Source: Thiobacillaceae bacterium (lineage in GTDB: Bacteria > Pseudomonadota > Gammaproteobacteria > Burkholderiales > Thiobacillaceae). From it: a stretch of DNA of 29,402 nt. Below, one piece after another: positions 9,129-15,722 of this stretch; the stretch's first letter is position 1; each line of letters opens with the position of its first letter. The notes beneath the pieces were generated by a model. The model was given only the letters and a program-made list of their open reading frames with translations, searched no databases and had not been told where the DNA came from. The stretch covers positions 1 through 29,402 of the forward strand of contig JAAPAA010000175.1 in the NCBI GenBank assembly GCA_012274165.1, in the 5' to 3' direction. A program made the position numbers and the translations under genes.

Positions 9129-10364
9129 ATGAGCAAACCCAGAGACCCCAAAAACCTGGTCGTCGGTCTCGACATCGGTACCTCCAAGATCGTCTGCATC
9201 GTTGCCGAAATCAATGACGAGGGCACGCTCGACATCATCGGCATGGGCACCCATCCCTCGCGTGGGCTGCGCCGTGGCGTGGTGGTCAACATCGAGGCCA
9301 CCGTCAACGCCATCCAGCGCGCGCTGGAGGAAGCCGAACTGATGGCCGACTGCAAAATTCGCGAGGTCTACACCGGCATCGCGGGCAGCCACATCAAGAG
9401 CTTCAACTCGCATGGCATGTATGCCATCAAGGACAAGGAAATCAGCCAGATGGATGTTGACCGCGTGGTGGATACCGCGCGCGCGGTCAACATCCCGACC
9501 GACCAGCAGATCCTGCACACCATCCCACAGGAATTCATCGTCGACGGCCAGGAAGACGTGCGCGATCCACTCGGCATGAGCGCGGTGCGGCTCGAAGTCA
9601 AAGTCCACATCGTCACCGGCGCGGTGTCGGCGGCGCAGAACATCATCAAGTGCGTGCGCCGCTGCGGCATCGAGGTCGGCGATCTGGTGTTGCAGCCGCT
9701 CGCCTCGGCGATGGCGGTGCTGACCGAAGACGAAAAAGAACTTGGCGTCTGCCTGGTCGACATCGGCGGCGGCACCACCGACATCGCCGTGTTCACCGAC
9801 GGCGCGATTCGCCACACGGCCGTGATTCCGGTGGCCGGCGACCAGGTCAACAACGACATCGCGGTGGCGCTGCGTACGCCGCCGAAAGAGGCCGAGGACA
9901 TCAAGATCCAGTACGGCTGCGCGCTGCGCCAGCTGGCCGATGCGCGCGACATGATCGAAGTGCCCGGCATCGGCGACCGTCCGCCGCGCACGCTGTCGAA
10001 ACAGACGCTGGCCGAATTCATCGAGCCGCGCATGGAAGAGCTGTATTCGCTGGTACAGGCGGAACTGCGCCGCAGCGGCTTCGAGGAACTGCTGTCGTCC
10101 GGCATCGTCATCACCGGCGGCTCGGCGGGCATGCAGGGCATGGTCGAACTGGGCGAAGAAGTGTTCCACATGCCGGTGCGCATGGGCTGGCCGCGCTACA
10201 CCGGCGGGCTGGCGGATGTGATGCACAACCCGCGCTACGCCACCTGCATGGGGCTGTTGCTGGCCGGGCTGGAAGCGCGCGGGCGCGATGCGCCGAAGCT
10301 GTCGGGCAACAGCCTCAAGGACATTCTGGAACGCATGAAGAGCTGGTTCAAAGGGAATTTCTGA
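9129..10364 (+). CDS. ftsA: FtsA, actin-like membrane anchor of the Z-ring
   Basis: A 411-aa actin-fold ATPase that tethers FtsZ to the membrane. The first phosphate-binding loop is GLDIGTSKIVCIVAEI (residues ~12-27) and the second is DIGGGTTDIAVF (~residue 214). ITGGSAGMQGM near residue 336 is the adenosine-binding motif. The C terminus LERMKSWFKGNF is the conserved amphipathic membrane-targeting helix. The start ATG at 9129 lies 7 bp after the ftsQ stop. A four-codon reading frame (ATG at 9118) links the ftsQ stop to the ftsA start and may be incidental. A 128-bp gap to ftsZ follows, the first gap of any size in the cluster. Confidence 0.98.
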   Translation: MSKPRDPKNLVVGLDIGTSKIVCIVAEINDEGTLDIIGMGTHPSRGLRRGVVVNIEATVNAIQRALEEAELMADCKIREVYTGIAGSHIKSFNSHGMYAIKDKEISQMDVDRVVDTARAVNIPTDQQILHTIPQEFIVDGQEDVRDPLGMSAVRLEVKVHIVTGAVSAAQNIIKCVRRCGIEVGDLVLQPLASAMAVLTEDEKELGVCLVDIGGGTTDIAVFTDGAIRHTAVIPVAGDQVNNDIAVALRTPPKEAEDIKIQYGCALRQLADARDMIEVPGIGDRPPRTLSKQTLAEFIEPRMEELYSLVQAELRRSGFEELLSSGIVITGGSAGMQGMVELGEEVFHMPVRMGWPRYTGGLADVMHNPRYATCMGLLLAGLEARGRDAPKLSGNSLKDILERMKSWFKGNF

Positions 10365-10419
10365 CGGCGCCGGGTGATGACACTCGCGCGACGTTGAAAC
10401 GGGATTTGGCGGTAGTGCC

Positions 10420-10438
10420 CGATGGATTAAATCCATCG
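10420..10438. promoter_or_regulatory. Palindrome upstream of ftsZ
   Basis: A near-perfect 19-bp palindrome: arms of nine bases (CGATGGATT and AATCCATCG) around one central A. It lies 54 bp before the ftsZ ATG and 56 bp after the ftsA stop. No T-run follows, so it does not look like an intrinsic terminator. Its size and symmetry suit a dimeric repressor or activator site, or an mRNA hairpin; which of these is unknown. Confidence 0.45.
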
Positions 10439-10478
10439 CGGCAGACACGCTAATGAATTTGGGTTTTTGATTGGCAAT

Positions 10479-10485
10479 AAGGAGG
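10479..10485 (+). promoter_or_regulatory. Strong ribosome binding site of ftsZ
   Basis: AAGGAGG, a full Shine-Dalgarno sequence, lies 7 bp before the ftsZ ATG. It is the strongest such site in the cluster, whose other genes mostly rely on overlapping stop/start codons. This fits the much higher amount of FtsZ needed relative to FtsQ and FtsA. Confidence 0.9.
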
Positions 10486-10492
10486 AAGCAAA

Positions 10493-11638
10493 ATGTTTGA
10501 ACTGATGGATGTAGATACCCAGGATGCAGTGATCAAGGTGATTGGCGTCGGCGGCTGCGGCGGCAATGCGGTCGATCACATGATTACCTCGGGTTTGACC
10601 GGCGTGGAATTCATCGCCATCAACACCGACGCGCAGGCACTGAATCGCAACCAGGCCAAGCTGCAGTTGCAGCTGGGCAATGGCGTGACCAAGGGTCTGG
10701 GCGCAGGCGCCAACCCCGACATCGGCCGCGAAGCCGCGCTGGAAGACCGCGAGCGCATCGCCGAGCTGATCGACGGCGCCGACATGCTGTTCATCACCGC
10801 CGGCATGGGCGGCGGCACCGGCACCGGCGCCGCCCCCGTGGTGGCCGAAGTCGCCAAGGAGCTCGGCATCCTCACCGTGGCCGTCGTCACCAAGCCGTTC
10901 ATGTTCGAAGGCAAGCGCGTGCGCGCCGCCAACGCCGGCATCGAGGCGCTGTCGAGGCACGTCGACTCGCTGATCATCATCCCCAACGAAAAGCTGATGC
11001 AGGTGCTGGGCGACGACGTTTCGATGCTCGACGCCTTCAAGGCGGCCAACAACGTGCTGCACGGCGCGGTCGGCGGCATCGCCGAAGTCATCAACTGCCC
11101 CGGTCTGGTCAACGTCGACTTTGCCGACGTGCGCACCGTGATGAGCGAAATGGGCATGGCAATGATGGGCTCGGCGCAGGCCAGCGGCGAAAACCGCGCG
11201 CGCATTGCGGCCGAGCAAGCCGTCGCCAGCCCGCTGCTGGAAGACGTCAACCTGGCAGGCGCGCGCGGCGTGCTGGTCAACATCACTGCATCGTCCACCG
11301 TGAAGATGCGTGAAATACATGAAGTGATGAACACCATCAAGGCCTTCACCGCGGAAGAAGCCACCGTCATCGTCGGCCAGGTGCTCGACGACAGCATGGA
11401 AGATGCGCTACGCGTCACCATGGTCGCTACCGGCCTCGGCAGCCCTGTTGCCAAGCACGCCCAGCGTCCGATGCAGATCATCCGCACCGGCACCGACGAT
11501 GCCCCGATGATGGCCGGCGAAAGCGAAGACCTGCCCAGCGTGATGTCGAGCCGCCGCAACCGCACCGTGCAGGCGATGAGCGATTCCGGCGTCGACACCC
11601 TGGACATCCCGGCTTTCCTGCGCCGTCAGGCGGACTGA
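10493..11638 (+). CDS. ftsZ: FtsZ, tubulin-like division GTPase
   Basis: A 381-aa cytoplasmic GTPase that polymerises into the Z-ring. The N-terminal GTP-binding fold has VGGCGGNAV and NTDAQAL, then the tubulin signature GGGTGTG at residues 106-112. The T7-loop catalytic region NVDFADVRTVM follows. The C terminus LDIPAFLRRQ is the conserved peptide that binds FtsA and ZipA, preceded by a short variable linker. The ATG at 10493 with its AAGGAGG site is unambiguous. It follows ftsA after 128 bp and is followed by a strong hairpin, so it may form a separate transcription unit as well as being read from upstream. Confidence 0.99.
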   Translation: MFELMDVDTQDAVIKVIGVGGCGGNAVDHMITSGLTGVEFIAINTDAQALNRNQAKLQLQLGNGVTKGLGAGANPDIGREAALEDRERIAELIDGADMLFITAGMGGGTGTGAAPVVAEVAKELGILTVAVVTKPFMFEGKRVRAANAGIEALSRHVDSLIIIPNEKLMQVLGDDVSMLDAFKAANNVLHGAVGGIAEVINCPGLVNVDFADVRTVMSEMGMAMMGSAQASGENRARIAAEQAVASPLLEDVNLAGARGVLVNITASSTVKMREIHEVMNTIKAFTAEEATVIVGQVLDDSMEDALRVTMVATGLGSPVAKHAQRPMQIIRTGTDDAPMMAGESEDLPSVMSSRRNRTVQAMSDSGVDTLDIPAFLRRQAD

Positions 11639-11639
11639 G

Positions 11640-11674
11640 CGTGGTTGTTGCCGCTTTAGCGGCTTACAACCACG
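11640..11674. terminator. Long hairpin directly after ftsZ
   Basis: One base after the ftsZ stop codon there is a hairpin with a 9-bp outer stem (CGTGGTTGT with ACAACCACG) and a 6-bp inner stem (GCCGCT with AGCGGC). One and two unpaired bases separate the stems, and the loop is TT. No T-run follows, so it is not a canonical intrinsic terminator. It may stabilise the ftsZ mRNA end, reduce readthrough into lpxC or be a processing site. Confidence 0.5.
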
Positions 11675-11718
11675 GCCTGCCCCTTGCGGGTAGAGCGGAG
11701 CAGATGGCCGCAAGCTTT

Positions 11719-11735
11719 GGCACGCGTGGCGTGCC
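11719..11735. repeat. Second hairpin between ftsZ and lpxC
   Basis: A perfect inverted repeat with 7-bp arms (GGCACGC and GCGTGCC) and a GTG loop, about 40 bp before the lpxC start. It lacks a T-run. Together with the hairpin after ftsZ it fills the 136-bp gap. The lpxC promoter, if present, must overlap or follow it; TAAAAT at 11763-11768 is the only -10-like hexamer seen and would give an almost leaderless mRNA. Confidence 0.4.
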
Positions 11736-11774
11736 GGCTTACGGTCGTCCGTCCCAAGCGGTTAAAATGACAGG

Positions 11775-12689
11775 ATGATCAAGCAACGCACCCTGAAATC
11801 GCCGGTCAAGGCGGCCGGCGTCGGTCTGCATTCCGGCGTCAAGGTCGAGATGACCTTGCGCCCGGCCGCCCCCAATTCCGGCATTGTGTTCCGCCGCATG
11901 GATCTCGATCCTGTGGCCGAACTCAAGGCCGATCCTTATCTCGTCACCGACACCCGGCTGTGTTCCATGCTCGAATCGGGCGCAGCCAAGGTGTCCACCG
12001 TCGAACACCTGATGTCCGCCCTCGCGGGCCTCGGCATCGACAACCTGCTGGTCGATCTGACCGGCCCCGAAATTCCCATCATGGACGGCTCCTCCGCGCC
12101 GTTCGTGTTCCTGCTGCAATCCGCCGGCATCGTCGAACAGGATGCGCCCAAGCGCTACGTGCGCATCACCCGGCCGATCGAAGTACGCGACGGCGACAAG
12201 TGGGCGCGCTTCGTTCCGCACAACGGCTTCAAGGTCGAGTTCACCATCGACTTCAAACACCCCGTATTCGACAAGAGCGGCAAAACCGTCAGCATCGACT
12301 TTGCCGACACGGCCTATACGAAAGAAGTCTCGCGCGCCCGCACCTTCGGCTTCATGCACGAGGTCGAATATCTGCGCAACAACGGCCTCGCGCTCGGCGG
12401 CTCGCTCGACAACGCCATCGTGATGGACGAATTCCGCGTGCTGAATCAGGATGGCCTGCGCTACGACGACGAGTTCGTCAAACACAAGGTGCTCGACGCC
12501 ATCGGCGACATCTACCTGCTGGGCCATCCCATCATCGGCGCCTTCGAAGCCTATAAGTCGGGCCACGCGCTGAACAACGCCCTGCTGCGCGAACTGCTGC
12601 AGCATCAGGATTCCTGGGAATTCGTCAGCTTCGAACACGACGCCGACGTTCCGCAAGCCTTCGCCCGCCTGCATCCGCTCATTGCCTGA
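11775..12689 (+). CDS. lpxC: LpxC, UDP-3-O-acyl-GlcNAc deacetylase
   Basis: A 304-aa zinc enzyme catalysing the committed step of lipid A synthesis; its presence shows a Gram-negative outer membrane. The N terminus MIKQRTLKSPVKAAGVGLHSG is typical. Zinc ligands are H78 (in VEHLMSAL) and H237 and D241 (in KHKVLDAIGD). H264 in SGHALNN is the catalytic histidine, each one residue lower than in E. coli. The ribosome binding site is poor (AGG touching the ATG), consistent with the tight control of this enzyme. Its stop overlaps the start of the next small gene (TGATG). Confidence 0.98.
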   Translation: MIKQRTLKSPVKAAGVGLHSGVKVEMTLRPAAPNSGIVFRRMDLDPVAELKADPYLVTDTRLCSMLESGAAKVSTVEHLMSALAGLGIDNLLVDLTGPEIPIMDGSSAPFVFLLQSAGIVEQDAPKRYVRITRPIEVRDGDKWARFVPHNGFKVEFTIDFKHPVFDKSGKTVSIDFADTAYTKEVSRARTFGFMHEVEYLRNNGLALGGSLDNAIVMDEFRVLNQDGLRYDDEFVKHKVLDAIGDIYLLGHPIIGAFEAYKSGHALNNALLRELLQHQDSWEFVSFEHDADVPQAFARLHPLIA

Positions 12690-12871
12690 TGATTGTCATT
12701 CGCCTGCTGATCGTCGTCCTGCTCGTCGCGGTGGGGGCACTCGGGCTAGCGTGGCTTTTCACTGGCAACCGCAAATACCTCGGAACCCTCCTCCGCGTGC
12801 TGCGCTTCGCGCTGGTCGTCGGCCTGATTTCGGCGTTGCTGTTTGTGGTGGAGCGGGTGGTGCTGCGCTGA
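12689..12871 (+). CDS. Small two-helix membrane protein of unknown function
   Basis: A 60-aa protein with two predicted membrane helices, about residues 3-25 and 39-56. They are joined by a short basic loop containing FTGNRKYLGTLLR, and the C terminus is basic (ERVVLR). The ATG overlaps the lpxC stop as TGATG, the same coupling used throughout the cluster, so it is probably translated from the lpxC message. I do not recognise a functional family, though small proteins of this pattern (charged GNR/KYL loop, ER near the end) seem common in betaproteobacteria. The overlap and the clean topology make it likely to be real. Confidence 0.72.
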   Translation: MIVIRLLIVVLLVAVGALGLAWLFTGNRKYLGTLLRVLRFALVVGLISALLFVVERVVLR

Positions 12872-12928
12872 GCCGGTATGGTATGAGTCAAACGGGCCAT
12901 CACTGAATTTCACGCTGTCATGATCGGC

Positions 12929-12953
12929 CTGTAAGTTTCGCCGAACCTTACAG
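12929..12953. repeat. Inverted repeat before the PEP-CTERM gene
   Basis: Arms CTGTAAG and CTTACAG are separated by 11 bases, ending 14 bp before the GTG start of the PEP-CTERM gene. In the mRNA it would form a hairpin just 5' of the weak ribosome binding site (GACGAG, 12954-12959). As DNA it could be an operator. The role is unknown. Confidence 0.4.
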
Positions 12954-12967
12954 ACGAGAAAACCGCC

Positions 12968-13618
12968 GTGCGCAAATGGATTCATACCCTGACGTTGGCG
13001 CTTGCTCTGGGCGCAAGCCTCCCGTCGATGGCTTCCATAATTACCGGCGTCGATGGAAGCCTTGCGCCAGTCACTGACTACACCCTACCCTACCGCGCCG
13101 ACGGCATTTTTGATTTTAGTTCGATCAACATTGGGAACGGCATCACCGTGCGCTTCGATACCCAGACGCATGATGTGACGCTACTGTCGCTGGGTGACAT
13201 CCTGATCGCCGGTGAGATCGATGCCCCCGGAATCAACCTTACGTTGGAAACGCTGGGACGATTAGTTCTCACGGGATCGATCACCACGGCAGACAGCATT
13301 TCGCTTGCATCGCGGCCCGGTGACTTGGGCATGGGCACCAGCGCGGCCAGCGGCAACCTTTGCCTCAGTATCGTGGACTGCGGACCTCCAGGATCCCCAT
13401 TGGGGCGTCTCCCTCTCCCGCCCGGTGCGCTGCAAGAGTGGCCTGGAGGCGACATCACCCTCAACGCGCCGCGAGCTGGTGTATTTGCCGTACCGGAACC
13501 CTCGACCTTATGGTTGGCTACGCTGTTGCTGCCCATGCTGGCGCTGTTTGGCGGCAAACGGGTATCAAAGAGTGAGGTCCGACTTGATTTTCTCAGGCAT
13601 CAAACGGCTAATCGTTGA
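12968..13618 (+). CDS. PEP-CTERM sorting-domain protein (secreted)
   Basis: A 216-aa exported protein. The N terminus is a signal peptide with a basic start, a hydrophobic run and a probable cleavage after PSMA at residue 22. The C terminus carries VPEPST at residues 175-180, then a hydrophobic helix (LWLATLLLPMLALFG) and basic GGKR, which is the PEP-CTERM signal recognised by exosortase. Unusually, about 17 more residues follow the basic stretch. The middle has alternating hydrophobic residues (DILIAGEIDAPGINLTLETL, LVLTGSITTADSI), suggesting a beta-helix as in adhesin-like proteins. Exosortase EpsH/XrtA is not in the window. The GTG start at 12968 fits the signal peptide. PEP-CTERM proteins are associated with exopolysaccharide and biofilm in Gram-negative bacteria. 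Confidence 0.85.
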   Translation: MRKWIHTLTLALALGASLPSMASIITGVDGSLAPVTDYTLPYRADGIFDFSSINIGNGITVRFDTQTHDVTLLSLGDILIAGEIDAPGINLTLETLGRLVLTGSITTADSISLASRPGDLGMGTSAASGNLCLSIVDCGPPGSPLGRLPLPPGALQEWPGGDITLNAPRAGVFAVPEPSTLWLATLLLPMLALFGGKRVSKSEVRLDFLRHQTANR

Positions 13619-13641
13619 TCCGCCCTGAATTCAAACATCAC

Positions 13642-13666
13642 GGCCATCAGCACCAGAATGATGGCC
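13642..13666. repeat. Inverted repeat after the PEP-CTERM gene
   Basis: GGCCATCA and TGATGGCC form perfect 8-bp arms around nine bases. A second, outer pair (AATTCAA at 13628-13634, TTGAATT at 13680-13686) could extend it. It follows the PEP-CTERM stop and may end that transcript, but no T-run is present. A 24-codon minus-strand frame (13600-13674) crosses it. Confidence 0.4.
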
Positions 13667-13733
13667 AGATCCATCAAACTTGAATTACAAGACGCATTGG
13701 TTCGATGCCCGCGCATGAAGGGCTACCTCGATG

Positions 13734-13809
13734 CTGGTACAAATCAACCATTCTCACTGGTACAAAACTAAAGTCTTGCTGGCACCTGTCGTTACAGGTC
13801 TGCCGGCAC
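13734..13809. promoter_or_regulatory. Phased CTGGTAC/CTGGCAC repeats upstream of the 147-aa gene
   Basis: CTGGTACAAA occurs at 13734-13743 and again at 13757-13766. CTGGCAC occurs at 13779-13785 and CCGGCAC at 13803-13809. The starts are 23, 22 and 24 bp apart, about two helical turns, so all four face the same side of the DNA. A hairpin (ACCTGT, loop CGTT, ACAGGT, 13784-13799) overlaps the third copy. This resembles an array of activator or repressor sites. The flanking 13687-13733 and 13810-13856 show no gene or clear promoter. Confidence 0.45.
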
Positions 13810-13856
13810 CGAAAACACACAAATCGCTGGCCTTCTCAATGACAGGGAGATCAGCC

Positions 13857-14300
13857 ATGCGCACGATACACTATCTGAATGCCAAGCACTCGATCGACGC
13901 GGTGACGCCGTTTTACATGGAGCGGGCGCCGAGTCAACGTCTGGCGGTGTCTGTGGACGGGCTTGTGGCGGCGATGGGTGCCCTGGACGGCATGGAAAAT
14001 GTGCTTGCGAATGAATGCTTTGACCATCCGGACAGGCTGACCCAGGACGGCATTACGGCCTATGCCCTGGCGCTGCTGACGCTACGCGAGTGCGCCAGCG
14101 CGGCGGGTTTCGTCCGTCTGACCAATGCATGCGATGCGCTCGCGGTGACTGTATCGCGGCTGATCGAGAATAAAAACTGCGCCAGCCCCGAAAAATGCGA
14201 GGCGCTGACGCGATTTATTGCGCATGCCTGGGCGATGATCCAGATGTACGTCGACAGCACGGCGCGGCGCCCCATGCCGATCGCCACATCCCGGAACTAA
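13857..14300 (+). CDS. Unrecognised 147-aa helical protein
   Basis: A small, probably cytosolic and mostly alpha-helical protein with no signal peptide or membrane helix. The ATG at 13857 is chosen because GGGAG (13844-13848) lies 8 bp before it; the same frame is open to an ATG at 13731, but the extra N terminus looks noncoding. Helical segments run from about residue 25 to the end, including GITAYALALLTLRECASAAG and ALTRFIAHAWAMIQMYVDS. Size and helical bundle character are compatible with a degenerate histidine-phosphotransfer fold, but no HxxKG motif is seen, so no function is assigned. It stands alone: a PEP-CTERM gene precedes it and convergent cytochrome genes follow. Confidence 0.65.
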   Translation: MRTIHYLNAKHSIDAVTPFYMERAPSQRLAVSVDGLVAAMGALDGMENVLANECFDHPDRLTQDGITAYALALLTLRECASAAGFVRLTNACDALAVTVSRLIENKNCASPEKCEALTRFIAHAWAMIQMYVDSTARRPMPIATSRN

Positions 14301-14331
14301 AAGACCCGCTTCGAACTGCTCGCTGGATCAA

Positions 14332-14354
14332 GCCGCCAACAAAAATACGGCGGC
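14332..14354. terminator. Hairpin between convergent genes
   Basis: GCCGCC and GGCGGC pair across an 11-base A-rich loop in the 91-bp gap between the 147-aa gene (+) and the cytochrome b gene (-). A second stem (GGCG/CGCC region, 14349-14363) overlaps it. It may serve as a two-way terminator, but neither side has a proper T-run. Confidence 0.35.
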
Positions 14355-14391
14355 GCTTCGCCGACCGAATTCTGCGCCAACGTCTGCAGCG

Positions 14392-15069
14392 TTAGCCGAA
14401 GCGGATGAGCGCATATACACCCAGCACGACAACCGCCACGATGGACAGCGCGCGCCAGTTCGACGCCATGCGTCCGGCGTTTTCACCTGTCAGGCGGGTT
14501 TTAACGCCGGTGAACATCGCCTTCAGCAGGTCGTCACGTTGCAGCACGACGTGGGTGAGCACGGCGGCAACATGCAAGCCGAGCAGAATCAGCAGCAGGT
14601 CAAAATTGTAGCCGTGCAGGGTGCTCATCAGGCTGCTGGTGTCGTGGCTGAGCCAGTGCGCCAGCGGGGCTTCGTAGTCGCTGTCGTCATTGCCCAGCAG
14701 GCCGGTGACGGCCTGAACCAGCAACACCAGCAGCAGCGCCATGATCATCCAGCCGCCCAGCGGGTTATGGCCCAGATAGGCCTTGGGCTGACGCTTGAGC
14801 ACGCTGCGCAGGTAGGCGAAACTGGCGCGCGGGCCACGCACGAAGCTTGCAAAGCGTGCGCTGTCGCTGCCGATGAATCCCCAGCCGATACGGAACAGCA
14901 GCAGCGTGAGAATGGCGTAACCCGACCAGCTGTGTCGCTCCATCCAGTCGCCGCCCTGTTCACCGCTCCACCAGGAAAACCCCACTAATGCGAGCAGCAG
15001 CCAGTGAACCAGCCGCACCGGCAGAGCCCATACTTTGACCTTGACCGGCGTGGCACTCCCGGGTTTCAT
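14392..15069 (-). CDS. Cytochrome b561-like membrane protein
   Basis: A 225-aa integral membrane cytochrome of the b561/Ni-Fe hydrogenase cytochrome b group, an electron carrier in the inner membrane. It has about four helices with well-placed histidines as possible haem ligands: H22 (RLVHW), H46 (MERHSWSGY), H152 (STLHGY) and H166 (LLGLHVAAVLTH). The start codon at 15069 overlaps the stop of the cytochrome c' gene by 4 bp (ATGA), giving translational coupling. An upstream in-frame start (15111) would lie inside that gene. The pair probably passes electrons between the quinone pool or an electron donor and the periplasmic c-type haem. Confidence 0.88.
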   Translation of the reverse strand: MKPGSATPVKVKVWALPVRLVHWLLLALVGFSWWSGEQGGDWMERHSWSGYAILTLLLFRIGWGFIGSDSARFASFVRGPRASFAYLRSVLKRQPKAYLGHNPLGGWMIMALLLVLLVQAVTGLLGNDDSDYEAPLAHWLSHDTSSLMSTLHGYNFDLLLILLGLHVAAVLTHVVLQRDDLLKAMFTGVKTRLTGENAGRMASNWRALSIVAVVVLGVYALIRFG

Positions 15070-15548
15070 ATCACCGACCGACCGCGGAAGACCTTGTGGC
15101 AGGCGGCACAACTATCGGACACCTGATCGTAGGCGGGGCGAATCAGGTCCAGGTTGCCCGATTTGGCGACGCTGGCGAGATTGGCCGCGGCCTTGATGTA
15201 TTTGTCCTGCGCCTGCTTGAATTCGGCGGCTTGCTCCCAGACAGCCGGCTTGGCCCGGCTGGGTGCGTAGGTGCTGCCGGGTGGAAAGTACACCCACGGC
15301 TGCGTGCTCAAGGCCTGGAGTTTGTCGGCCCGGGCAATAAAGTCGTTGGCAACGTAAGGGTTCTTGCCGCGCACCATGAGGCCCATCGGTTCAAAGGTAC
15401 GCAGGGTTTCCTGCAACAGCGCGCGGCGTTTGGTCACCGGCTGGCCGGGGTGGGTGTCTTCCTTCGAGTTGCAACCGGCAAGCATCAAGCAGGCACCCAG
15501 CAACAGCGGCGCGGCGCGCAGATAGGGTTTAAGCGCGATCATCTTCAT
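15066..15548 (-). CDS. Cytochrome c'-type lipoprotein
   Basis: A 160-aa exported c-type cytochrome. The N terminus is a lipoprotein signal peptide with lipobox LAGC (Cys26), so the mature protein is anchored to a membrane facing the periplasm. The single haem motif CAACH lies at residues 147-151, close to the C terminus as in cytochrome c'. The rest is helical (AAEFKQAQDKYIKAAANLASV). Starts at 15548 and 15542 both give a proper signal peptide; the longer frame to 15638 is rejected because it runs through a terminator. No clear ribosome binding site is seen. It overlaps the downstream cytochrome b561 gene. Cytochromes c' bind NO or act in electron transfer; which applies here is unknown. Confidence 0.85.
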   Translation of the reverse strand: MKMIALKPYLRAAPLLLGACLMLAGCNSKEDTHPGQPVTKRRALLQETLRTFEPMGLMVRGKNPYVANDFIARADKLQALSTQPWVYFPPGSTYAPSRAKPAVWEQAAEFKQAQDKYIKAAANLASVAKSGNLDLIRPAYDQVSDSCAACHKVFRGRSVI

Positions 15549-15627
15549 TTTCAGGGTGGGGGGTAAACAGTACGGGTAGATGGATGAGGAAGCGGGTGGA
15601 TAGTTCCCTGACCGCCTGTTCCACTTG

Positions 15628-15650
15628 AAAAAGCCCACAACGGGGTGGGC
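15628..15650 (-). terminator. Intrinsic terminator of the GH15 gene
   Basis: Read on the minus strand: GCCCAC, loop CCCGTT, GTGGGC, then TTTTT. It lies 72 bp after the stop of the GH15 gene and before the cytochrome genes, so it separates the two minus-strand units. The hairpin also falls at the 5' limit of the longest cytochrome c' frame, arguing for the later cytochrome start. Confidence 0.85.
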
Positions 15651-15722
15651 CTACGGAGGGATGCCCGGATTATACGGTGCTGCCGCTACCGCCGCTCCAG
15701 CGCTGTTGCTGGCAATCCGGAA

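Noticed and set aside
13734..13800. Sigma-54 promoters at the TGGTAC/TGGCAC repeats
   Set aside because: The -24-like GG is present, but no GC follows at the required spacing in any copy.
15549..15638. GTG at 15638 as the start of the cytochrome c' gene
   Set aside because: The added residues do not form a signal peptide and the region overlaps the GH15 terminator hairpin; 15548 gives a proper lipoprotein signal.
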